This document shows positions 44,886-55,200 of a DNA stretch of 64,000 bases, piece after piece. The stretch lies in contig NC_053147.1 in the NCBI RefSeq assembly GCF_016808335.1, positions 69,066,960 to 69,130,959 of the forward strand. Direction: 5' to 3'. How positions within the stretch are numbered: the stretch's first letter is position 1; every line of letters starts with the position of its first letter. The notes beneath the pieces were generated by a model that made no database searches, was not told where the DNA came from, and saw only the letters and a list, made by a program, of their open reading frames with translations. A program made the translations under genes and the position numbers. The DNA is from Panicum virgatum (Eukaryota; Streptophyta; Magnoliopsida; Poales; Poaceae).

Positions 44886-47800
44886 TCACTTGTTGATGAA
44901 AGAGACGCCCTTCTGGATACTCTGGGCCAGCTCTTTCTTTGCCTTCTCCAGACCAGCTCTGCATGATAGTGATGTGTGAAAAAGATGAAATGATGTAGTA
45001 GGTAGTCAGTAGAGCTCCAGGACATCAATAACAATTGCGGTGGTCCTTATACAGTATGGTATGATGAAACAGGTTTGGATGGCACTGAATCGGTTGTAAG
45101 CCATGTATTCTAGTATATGTGTTACTGTGAGCTGTAGGTCCGTGTCCAGCAGAGAATAACGCATGAAACTGGCTTATTGTCAGCATGAAACTAGGACGTG
45201 AAAGGTCAATCATGATTCACGAAGATTGAGGTGAACATGCAAGACAAACTAAGTGTTCTAAACAAAGCACAGCCAAAGAAAATTTGCTGTGGCAGTTACC
45301 TGCCGGTGGTGTTGGCTGATAGATACAGAATATCTAACCTAAATGCATGCTGCAAACAGGAATACATTAAAGTTCGGAAAGTGGAGAGAGCAGACCTTTC
45401 AAACTCATTCAACGGCCCAAGCGGCAAAATTTCCTCAACGCCAGAGCGCCCTAACCGAACTTTGGATGCAAAGAAAGGTAGCTCCGTCACCTTAAACCAA
45501 GACAAGGAAAACAGAAATACTATTCAATGGAGATGGTTAAAACGGAAATTGAATCATGATAATATTCAGTATACACGGAAGAAGAACCTGAGAAGCTACA
45601 TAAGAGCACTCCACTATTCCAGCATCACCACGCAATCCTCTTAGGCAAGCATCTGCAAATTTAGCAGCTGCATACGCCTACAAAGCAAGTTTCAGTGTTA
45701 ACTGAAGCAGCACTACAAACTACGAAATGTGGACACAAATCTTGAAACAAGTGGCAGAAACAAACCATTGAAAGAGTTGCTGATCCTGCTCCAGCTTTAG
45801 CCTGAAATATATTGGGAGTACGATGAGACCAAAAGAAAAAAAAATGAATTTTTAGAATTAACTGCATGACAATCAAGAACAAAACTATTTATGAGAAAAG
45901 TATGAGACTGTCACCTAGCTAAAACCCATGTCAACAACTAGTGCCACCAAAACCTAGTACCTAGCATATGGGTAAAAAGGTGTGCATGTGCACCTAATCA
46001 TGTTGTCAGTTGTCACCAACATGATGTCATTGATATGCATATGCGCACCTAATTAGTCTTTTATATAATATAAGGAACGTCCAGACATTCACATATCCAT
46101 TTTACTAATGATCTGACTCTTGTACTCTCAAAATTAAGCATGCAGATTCTTTTTCAGATTTGTTAATCATAGAACCAAAAAGATAGAACCAGAATCCATA
46201 GATCTAACAGGTCAGATGAATGTTGAACCAATATACATGGCTGAGAAAATGCATAAGGGGTTTTCCTCGTGTATAAGAAATGCAGCAAGGAAAAGCATAC
46301 CTCAACTACTTCTGTCCCACCATTCTGTATGCGAGAAGTGAGGTAATTAACCTCTTCTGAAGTGAATGAGCAGGCAGGATTCACCTATGTGTAGAACAAA
46401 ATAAGGTGAAAAATGAAATTGATCCTCTACAATTTCCAGAATGATTACAAAGTCAAGAATTTTGTATCACTTCAAATTACTCCTAACCTGTGAAAGGAGT
46501 GGTAATATCGTAACTCCAGCATGCCCACCAATGACAGGAACATTGACTTCTCTGGGATCAAGTCCAAGAACCTCTCCCTGTAAACAATGGAGGGGAATCA
46601 GAAAAGCTGACAATACAGAAATTAGTATCAAATAATGAACCATGGCAAACTCTGTACAAGATTTGAAGTGCATACCACAAAAGTGTTGGCTCTCACTACA
46701 TCAAGTGTAGTAACCCCCAAAAGGCGCTTGGGATCATATGTCCCAGCTTTCTTGAAAACTTCAGCAGCAATTGGAACGGTAGAATTGACAGGATTACTAA
46801 TCACATTCACAATCGCCTTGGGGCAGCATTTCGCAATTCCCTCGCAAAGAGTACGTACGATTCCAGCATTGATGTTAAATAGATCATCCCTTGTCATCCC
46901 AGGTTTCCGAGGGACACCAGCAGGAATTATCACAAGATCCATCCCAGTTAGAGCATTTTCCAACTGTGGCTGGCCCAAGAATCCACGCACCTGTATAGAA
47001 TTTCAAACCTAAGTAATTAAATCCAATGATCAAACTAGTTTATGATCCAAGAAACAAATGAATAACAGAACAATGGCAGAGGGCATTCAAGAACATCTCA
47101 GAACTGACGAAACTGAAATCCAATGAAAGTTCCACACTTGGTAGGAAAATGGTGAGTAGGATGATGTTTTTGGCGAGGCAATAATTCACTCTTCTATGCA
47201 GGTTCTGTTCCGGGCCACATGATGGAGGAAAATGGTGAGTAGGATGTTGTTTTTGGCGAGGCAATAATTCACTCTTCTATGCAGGTTCTGTTCCGGGCCA
47301 CATGATGGACTTGCTTCTAGGCTTTGTTACAAAAGGGGAGGAGCATGGTGGGGACAATATGTGTACTGCATGCCGCTTTGCCAGGAATGGATGGAAGTTT
47401 AGCAGTAGAATCGTGTTCAATATTGTTGAGCCTCTATTATTCAGAGGTGGTTATTGGCTATGTGGTAGATGGAGTCTACATCATATCAAACGTTTTGTAA
47501 TAGTAAATGGCTTGTACATCTTTGGATGTAGCGGCTGGGATTTGTTACACCATTATCTAAAAAGGTATAAGTTGAGATTTAAACAATGATAGCTGAATGG
47601 TCAGGTACTCAGTCTCATCCAAGGTTTTCAGTAGAAATTTTGACATGACATGATTTATACAACTCCAACTTAAATAGGCAATAATTCACTCTTCTATGCA
47701 GGTTCTGTTCCTGGCCACATGTTGGATTTGCTTCTAGGCGTTGCTACAAAAGGGGAGGAGCATGAAGGGGACAATAAGCCTACTGCATGCCGCCTTGCCA

Positions 47801-49697
47801 AGAATGGATGGAAGTTTAGCAATAGAATCATGTTTAATTTAATAATGAACTTCATATTGTTGAGCCTCTATTATTCAGAGGTGGTTATTGGCTATGTGGT
47901 AGATGGAGTCTACATCATAATATCATATCAAACGCTTTGTAATAAGAAACAGCTTGTACATCTTTGGATGTAGCGGCTGGGATTTGTTACACCATTATCT
48001 AAAAAGGTAACGATATAAGTTGAGATTTAAACAATGATAGCTGAATGGTCAGGTACAAAGTCTCTTCCAAGGTTTTCAGTACAAATTTTGACATGAAATG
48101 ATTTATACAACTCAAACTTAAATTTCAGGGAAATTATTATTTGTTTCCTGAAATAGCCGCAAGCTGGTTAATGCTGAACTGCTTCATTTTAGTCACAAGT
48201 ACAGTATAAAAGGCCTATGTGCCGAACTTTATATCCTCTAAGTTTTGACCAAGTCTTAAAGGCCTACTAGCATAGTAGCATGGAACTGTGGTGGCAATCT
48301 GTCTTCTGAATCAAATTACCAGAATCTCTTAAGATGATTTGAAATAAAGATGGGATACATGCAATGGCAAGAAGCATACCACAGCACCAGTATTCATGTG
48401 GCTAATGTCAGCTGTGACACCAGGTGCGTTGACAACATCGTATAGATGGAGCACCGAAACGAGAGGGTTCATCTTCATCAGTAGCGCAAGTGGCTGCCCG
48501 ATTCCACCAGCTGCACCCAAGATCGCGACCTTGAAGCCTGGCGCCGCCCCTTTTGCACGGCAATTGGATCCCATTAGGAGGGGTACCTCCTCCATCTTCA
48601 AAACAAAGCACAGTAGAAAATTTAGCAGAGAATGAAAACAGAGCTCAGAAAAAATAGCAGTACATGAATTACAATCTTTTAGCTTTCATCAACCACTACA
48701 ATTGAGCCTAGATTTGAGTGTGAAGGTAGAAACTTGTAGCCAATACTATATCAGATATCAAAGTGACTAATCTGAAAAGTGAAAACAATTGTAAAATCTC
48801 TAGACAGGTCGTAATCAATCAGTATACAGGTATCAGAAAGGGATAGCTTGGGCTCATCACCAGATTCGAGTCATGTTTGTTAAAAGCGTGAGTTATATGT
48901 GATTTATCAGGTAGTGTCATTTAACTATCCACAGCTAAGCTAAGCAGAAAATTTATGGATTGCTGTAACTGGAATGATGATATTTGCTACGAGACTGAAA
49001 CAGATTCTGCATTTTATCAGCATTGCGCCCCTTTGGCACACAGACCATTCACCCACAATTCAGTACACATGCGAGAGCATTGGTACAGCGCATGATGCAG
49101 CAAACACCGTGCCGTTTATTCTACATTTGGCAGTACACACATTCGGGAACATCAACTGAATCAGCATCCCGAGCAGCAATTTACTACTAGCACTTGAGGA
49201 AACAGAAGAGATGGCCCCAATTTTGGCACAAACGAAAGCCTGGTGGGCAGGCAACCCCAATCGACGAACGATCCTAGACAGTGTTTGTACTAGAAAATGA
49301 AATTCGGCTCCCCAGACCAAAAGGAGCCTCCTTTGACGCCAAGGTCCCAGCTTTCGGGAGCGGCGGCCGCCTTCGCCGCGGCTAATGAGCCCCTTGACCT
49401 TTGGGGCGGGTCGGAGCTTGGTTCTCCAAGAACCCGAATTGATAGCGAAAGCTGGGGAACTAGCAGGTGAGGTGACGGAGAGGGCAGGTAGCGGCAAGAG
49501 CGAATCCAAGCAAAGCGCAATCACTCCCTGATTGGGAAGACCCCGGGCAAACCAATCAGGCGAGCCGGAGAGGGGCCCAAGGAAGAAGGGAGAGCGTGGT
49601 GACGAACCTGAGGGTGAGAGGATGCGGGTTGCGGGCGCAGGTGGGAGGCGAGCGTGGCCATCCGCCTGGCCGCGGCCCCTTGCTGCTGCTGCTCCAT
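44886..49697 (-). CDS. Peroxisomal (glyoxysomal) NAD-malate dehydrogenase
   Basis: Converts malate and oxaloacetate with NAD in peroxisomes, serving fatty-acid beta-oxidation, the glyoxylate cycle and photorespiration. Nine exons: 49697-49608, 48595-48380, 46990-46676, 46577-46488, 46384-46301, 45801-45766, 45677-45588, 45490-45396 and 44958-44886 (1089 bases, 362 residues). All borders are GT-AG and all phases fit. The PTS2 signal RMATLASHL (residues 12-20) fits (R/K)-x-x5-H-L. The Rossmann motif GAAGGIGQP starts at residue 57. Substrate arginines are in [10 protein letters not shown] (R130, R136) and the catalytic His in GGHAGVT (H226). The protein ends SFINK. Exon 2 opens with an ATG exactly at the splice acceptor, a possible second start without PTS2. 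No lesion seen. Confidence 0.95.
45951..48222 (-). repeat. Parental segment of the MDH duplication
   Basis: Source region of the copy at 39658-41996. It includes exons 3-5 and most of intron 2. It is not flanked by the 36-bp direct repeat, which marks the other copy as the insertion. Confidence 0.85.
47176..48100. repeat. Tandem repeats in MDH intron 2
   Basis: The unit beginning GGCAATAATTCACTCTTC starts near 47176, 47259 and 47676. The first is a partial copy of about 83 bases and the other two are ~415-420 bases. The partial copy is missing from the duplicate at 41024. Confidence 0.75.
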
Positions 49698-49790
49698 GGT
49701 TGCCTCTGGGCTCTGGCTATGCCTTGGAGTTTCAGATTTGCAGAGAGAAAGCGAGAGTCGGAGATGAGAGGAATCTTCGAAGACCTAAAG

Positions 49791-49815
49791 CCCCCCCCCC
49801 CCCCCCCCCCCCCCC
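49791..49815 (-). repeat. C25 tract upstream of MDH
   Basis: Twenty-five C on the plus strand (G25 on the coding strand), 94 bases before the MDH start codon and so in its 5' UTR or core promoter. It lies at the junction with the repeat block that follows. Confidence 0.9.
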
Positions 49816-50901
49816 AAATTGAGCCACGTAGGCTCAAAAATCTCGGCCGTCGGATTGCTCGTGGATGGTTCGGATTGTCTAAGGCTCGACAATTTTAAAA
49901 AAAACCCCGAACTTTATCAAAATTAATATATAGTGGCTCGGCAATTTTGCAAAAAACCCTCGAACTTTATCAAAATTAATACATAATCTAGCTCACACTC
50001 AGTTAATTTATAGAAACCCCCTTGAACTTTGTAGAAATAGCATTTGCTCAAGCCACCTCGCAAACAGTTTTACAGCAACCTCCTCGACCTTTATAGAAAT
50101 ACAATTTGAGCCACGTCATTCGAAATTTTTCGTCCGTCGGATCGTACATGGATGACTCGGATTATCCATGAGACTCGACAATTTTATAAAAACCCCTTGA
50201 ACTTTATTAAAATTAATATATAGTCCAACCCACACTCAATTAAATTTATAGAAACCCCCGACCTAAGGGGGGAATTTTGCCCCCTTCCCCATTGAGACAC
50301 GTAGGCTCAAAAATCTCGGTCGTCGGATCGTGCGTGGATGGCTCGGATTGTCTAGAAGGTTCGGCAATTTTACAAAAAAAACCCCGAACTTTATCAAAAT
50401 TAATATATAGTGGCTCGGCAATTTTATAAAAAATCCCTCGAACTTTATCGAAATTAATATATAATCCAGCCCACACTCAATTAATTTTATAGAAACCCTC
50501 TTGAACTTGGCAGAAATAGCATTTATTCAAGCCACATCTCCGGCAATTTTATGACCACTGTTTCGATCCAGCCACCTCTCAGGTAATTTTATGACAACCA
50601 ACCCGCGATTCATATATTTTTTACAAACCAAGCTCTACAACACTTAACCCACGCTCGACAGACTTTTACGAAAAGGCCCTAAACTTCCTAAAAATGTACC
50701 CATAGCCCAAAACTTTGCAGAAAAGGCCCCCCAGATTCATGACGATCAACCCACGACCTCTGCATTCTAACTAAATAATAATACCCTAAAGTTTCTATAA
50801 ATTAATCTATAGCCTAAAATTTTGTGAAAAATATTCCCAGCCTTCATACCAATCACTGGACTACAGGTCATGGCGCGGCAACGCCGCGCCAGTCTTTCTA
50901 G
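49816..50901 (+). mobile_element. Helitron-like element, 3' end resolved
   Basis: The right end shows a GC-rich hairpin (GGCGCGGC AAC GCCGCGCC, 50872-50890) followed by GTCTTTCTAG at 50892-50901 and then T, the Helitron 3' pattern (hairpin, CTRR, insertion before T). The body contains two diverged units about 470 bases apart (near 49817 and 50288) with GCCACGTAGGCTCAAAAATC and many AACTTTATCAAAATTAATAT words. The 5' end is not located; 49816 is only the edge of the repeat. Confidence 0.5.
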
Positions 50902-53358
50902 TAGGAAGACCGGAAGAGGGGGTTGGTTGCAAAAGGTAGTGCTGGTTCCAGGGACAATGCGTGCACGTTTCCGATCGAGTTCGTTGCGCCGCCGTACGCG
51001 AGAAATTTCGATATTTGACACTAAATTTGCAGGCATCACGCGATATAACATCAGGTTCGCAAACCTTTCGAAATATGTTATCGGGGCTGCGAATTGTTTC
51101 GATTCATGACATTTTCACTATTTTTACCCTATTTGCAAATTTCTTAATTCTTTTTAATTTAACAGCCCATGTCAAATGACCATTGTACCCTTGTCTCATC
51201 TCATATTTTTCGCCCGCGCATCGCTTGCAGCGAGGTTTCCTTTTTCTTCCGCCCAAACACCGCCTTCTGTGCGCTTGACTAGCGCTTTCCTTTTTTTCCT
51301 CCACAATCGCCGCACGCCGCTTCCTCCGCGCGCCGCACGCGGTCGCCCGTCGCGATGCCACGCCGCCCACCACGGCACGCGACCACGCCGCACACATGCG
51401 ACACGCCGCCCGCCGCGACGCCACGCCGCCGTGCGACCAATCGCTTGGCCGTGGATGCCGCCGCCGCACGCACGCGACCACGCCGCCGGCCATGACACCA
51501 CGCCGCCGCACCGCCATGCAAGACGACCACGGAGAACATCCACGGCGCGACCAATCGCCTCCACGCCGCCGCACGTGATGGCGACGCGATCATGCCGCGA
51601 TGACAGCGCACCATCGGAGGCCGGGACATCGCCGCGGCACTACGCGAGGGCCCAGACATCAGAACCGCCTTTACCGAAGGCCCCTTCATCGCGCGTCCTC
51701 CCAAGACATCGCAGTTGCACTGTGCGAGGCCCCAGACAACGGAGCTGTTTCCTCCCCGCGGTGGGGTGGGGGCGCTACGCACCACCACCGGCGGTGGGCG
51801 CCGGCCCGGTGCTGTGCGTCCCCATCCGAGCGAGCCTCCACACACAGGTACTGGCCATCCTGATTCTACCACCGCTCCTGCTCCATCGCTTTGTTTACCG
51901 TGTTCACTGGAATCTTCATGCCCACAAGTTGTTTGATGGTATGCCTCAGGTCTTAGTTATCTGAGTTTGAAGTTACGCAAGTTGTGATGCAGGTTAGTCA
52001 GCTGACTTAGAAGTTACTGAAGTGATGATAAGGTTTCTATATGTCCTATTTGCTGGTTTACATTTCATCTTATTTCTTCTATCAGGTGAACAGATCAAAT
52101 AGGGGATTCAGTGTACTCCAGGATGACCCTTTTGCTATGCACACGGACCCTAAAGGTCAGGATTACATTGCTGTTCTTTTTTTGGTCTTTTCCAAAAGGT
52201 TGGAACCAACATCGATTTTAGTTTTATCTTCAAGTTGTTGTACTCCTCTTACCTATACATAAGATTTGACAGGCAACTTTAAGATCGAGCAGAGGATATC
52301 TTGAATTCTTGGTCGGAGCTTGAAGTTGAATGTATCCTGCGTGACCACGTGAAGGAAAGCAATTGGCAATTCCTTCAGAAGCAAATTGTAAAAGCCTGGG
52401 AAATGGGTGGTATGCACTCTTCTCGGAATCTTGTCAAACTAATTCAAAAAAAGTGTACCATCTCAAAATATTTTCTCATTTCAGTTTGAATACTCTTTGC
52501 TTTCTGCACTTAGTATGCTTATGACTCAGGTTGATTGCACTATATGCATCCTGTTACATGATGCTTTTTGAAACTTCTTTAGTTCTTAATGAAAAACTAG
52601 ATGAGACAACAGTGATTGCTTACATTGAGCAAGTGGTATTAGGCAAATGAGTAATCCTCAGTTGTGCATCTTGTTTTTTTTTTCACTTGAACCATCTTAA
52701 TTCTTCTTTTATTTACATGTTTTGATATTCATTCATAATTCATAACTAGAGATGAGGAGTAATTTCCAGCTGCATACCTTACCACTCTAGGTCTGCATAG
52801 TATTGTATCATCTCTTCATAGAAACACATCAAGATTTGCTTCTTCATACTAATCTGATGAAACAAAGTAAATACGCTATTGCCATAGGATAATGCATGTT
52901 TTACTGAAGTGAATTAGTGGATGATTTGCTAAATTGTTGCATTCTTTATGGAGCTAAACATTAAATTATTCCTTTCCTTCACCTCGCAACCACCATCGCC
53001 ATCACAATGGGCATAAGTAATTTCATGTTTCCAGGACTTCCATGACGCCCTTGTTGTGTTCTAGGGACCTGCCGCCGCTGGGTGCGAATTTAGCTAGGAT
53101 TTTTTTTAATTTTTTTTCCTTTTCTTACCTACTTCATAAGGGGGATTATTTAGATTTAGAATGGAGTGGATTGCTATATTTTTAATATGAAAATAATTTA
53201 GTTGTTTTAGTAATTGTTCAATGTAATTCAACTTTTCTTTGTTATATCAATTTTTAGTCTCATTCTATTTTTAAATATAGTTAACTCTTTAAGCACATGC
53301 TATTTTTAAATATAATGATTTTTTAAACACGTGCTTGTGGCACGTGCACCTCCACTAG
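50902..53358 (+). mobile_element. Possible gene-carrying Helitron, 3' end resolved
   Basis: The right end has the hairpin CACGTGC-TTGTG-GCACGTG (53328-53346), then a short spacer and CTAG (53355-53358) followed by T. The interior resembles a captured, spliced gene: a GC-rich first-exon-like block (51200-51860) and exon-like pieces at ~52085-52156 (VNRSNRGFSVLQDDPFAM) and ~52285-52405 (EDILNSWSELEVECILRDHV), bounded by plausible AG and GT. I do not recognise the source gene. The left limit is unknown and is given here as the neighbouring element's end. Confidence 0.4.
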
Positions 53359-53384
53359 TAGTCAACAAACAAAAGAAAGAAAAA

Positions 53385-54339
53385 GAGTAAATTTCACCAG
53401 CGGTCCCTGAACTTGTCCCGAGTTCTCATCCCGGTCCCGGTACTCTCAAAATGCACGTCTAGGTCCATGAACTTGTCCCGAGTTCTCATCCCGGTCCCGG
53501 TACTCTCGAAATGCACGTCTAGGTCCATGAACTTGCTAATCCGTTTCATATAGGTCCAAATCTCTATAGCATGCTCTCCAAACAGTACGATTAAGTGAAC
53601 TAACAGGTGGGGCCCATATGGCAGTCACACCTCTCCCTTCTCCCTCCTCCCTCTGTATGGGCGCCGCCGGACCCCACCCCTAGCGTCCGTCGCCACCCGT
53701 GCGCCTGCGCTGCCACGATGGACCTCAGCTCCGCGCCGCCCCGGTCCTCGTTCATGCCCCGCCGCCCCTCCACCGGCCCCACGCCCTCCCTACCCAGCCG
53801 CGCTGCCGTCAAGACCGTCGTCCCACGCGACCCTCGGCTACCCCGCTCCCTGGATGTCGCGCCAACCCGAGGGCGGCGCCCTCCATGGCCACCACCGCCG
53901 GCGCGCCCTGGCGGGCGAGCCCCGCTCCGGTCCTGGTCCCGGTCCAGCGCTCGCGGGCCCGCACAGCGCCGCCCCGGCCGGCGAGCCGGCGACCCCCTCG
54001 CCCGAGCCTGCCCCCTTCCCCATTCTCAAGGTTGAAGATGGCCATGGCCATGGGCGGCGACGTTGGGAGCAAGAGAGGAGGGAGAAGGGAGAGGTGTGAC
54101 TGCCATATGGGCCCCACCTGTTAGTTCACTTAATCATACTGTTTGGAGAGCATGTTATGGAGATTTGGACCTATATGAAACGGATTAGCAAGTTCATGGA
54201 TCTAGACGTGCATTTTGAGAGTACCGGGACCGGGATGAGAACTCGGGACAAGTTCAAGGACCTAGACGTGCATTTTGAGAGTACCGGGACCGGGATGAGA
54301 ACTCGGGACAAGTTCAGGGACCGCTGGTGAAATTTACTC
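53385..54339. mobile_element. Mutator-like element with long TIRs (Pack-MULE-like)
   Basis: Inverted repeats of about 260 bases (53385-~53650 and ~54080-54339) start GAGTAAATTTCACCAGCGG. They are flanked by the 9-bp duplication AAAGAAAAA at 53376-53384 and 54340-54348. Long TIRs with 9-bp duplications define MULEs. Each TIR itself contains a ~60-base tandem repeat (AACTTGTCCCGAG...). The ~430-base centre is GC-rich with no transposase, like gene fragments carried by Pack-MULEs, but I cannot name a source. Confidence 0.85.
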
Positions 54340-54859
54340 AAAGAAAAAAGGCCGGGTATTTCCACCATCCATCGACCGTCGATGATTAGCTAGCTAGCTG
54401 TGTGCCGGAAAAGGAAAACCAAATTACGAAGGAAAAAAAAAGGTAGGCCGCAAGTGCTTGCTGGTACTGTCTTTTATTAGTTGGGTTGGCCTCCAATGCG
54501 CAGCAATATAATGCTGGAGTTCAATACCTTGTCTGGTCTAGTTCCAGGCCAATATTCAGAAAGCTATACCTAGTAGTACGTAGTAGTAGCTTTGTCGACT
54601 GCAACTTTTTTCAACAGTTAACGCTTGGGATCGGATTGGATCTCTTCACGACAACCAACAACACCTCTATGTCTACTGCCAAGATGGGCGTAGGTGCACC
54701 ATGGAGCGATCCTAGAACTATCCAACGACCCATTCAGCGAGGTGAGGAGCACCAAATGATCCGTGGTTGCACCAATAGTTCTGGTGGGTCGAACCATTTA
54801 GCTTGCTATTGCTGGGCTCGTGTGTGCGCCACGCCTCCTCCGCTACACGCTGCCCGTAC
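54340..54859. other. Spacer with no gene seen
   Basis: Unassigned sequence between the MULE and the F-box relic. Confidence 0.4.
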
Positions 54860-55200
54860 TGCCCCTGTTACAACTCCGACTCGCCTGTCTCTTCTTTCCT
54901 CGCCACGGCGTCGCCAGCCAGCGCCCGCACATGCTTGTCGAGCGGGTTGATGAGGAGCCGGAGCTCGCGGTTGCAGACGGGGCCGAGCTCCCGCAGCAGG
55001 AGGCGCTGGTCGCGGGAGTCTGCAAGGACCATGCCGCACCAGGGCGCTGCCGACGGGAGGGGACCGGCGCCGGGGATGATGCTCGCGACGGGCATGAACG
55101 GCGGCTGCGGGGAGAGGCACGGCACCTCCGCGCCAGCGGCGGCACACGGCGGTGCAACGGATGACGTCGCGCGGCGCAAGCCTACTCCGTCTGTCCGTCA
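54860..55200 (-). pseudogene. F-box gene relic
   Basis: A minus-strand stretch reads LAPRDVIRCTAVCRRWR (near 55185-55130), the core of a plant F-box. It is followed, after a frame change, by MPVASIIPGAGPLP and LRLLINPLDKHV, in the style of grass F-box proteins. It has no start, has frame changes and ends after ~100 residues. GC content is far above its surroundings. Confidence 0.45.

Noticed and set aside
51104..51872. Several 120-260-residue frames in GC-rich DNA
   Set aside because: Mutually overlapping on both strands, Arg/His/Ala-rich, no recognisable domain; at best a captured GC-rich exon.
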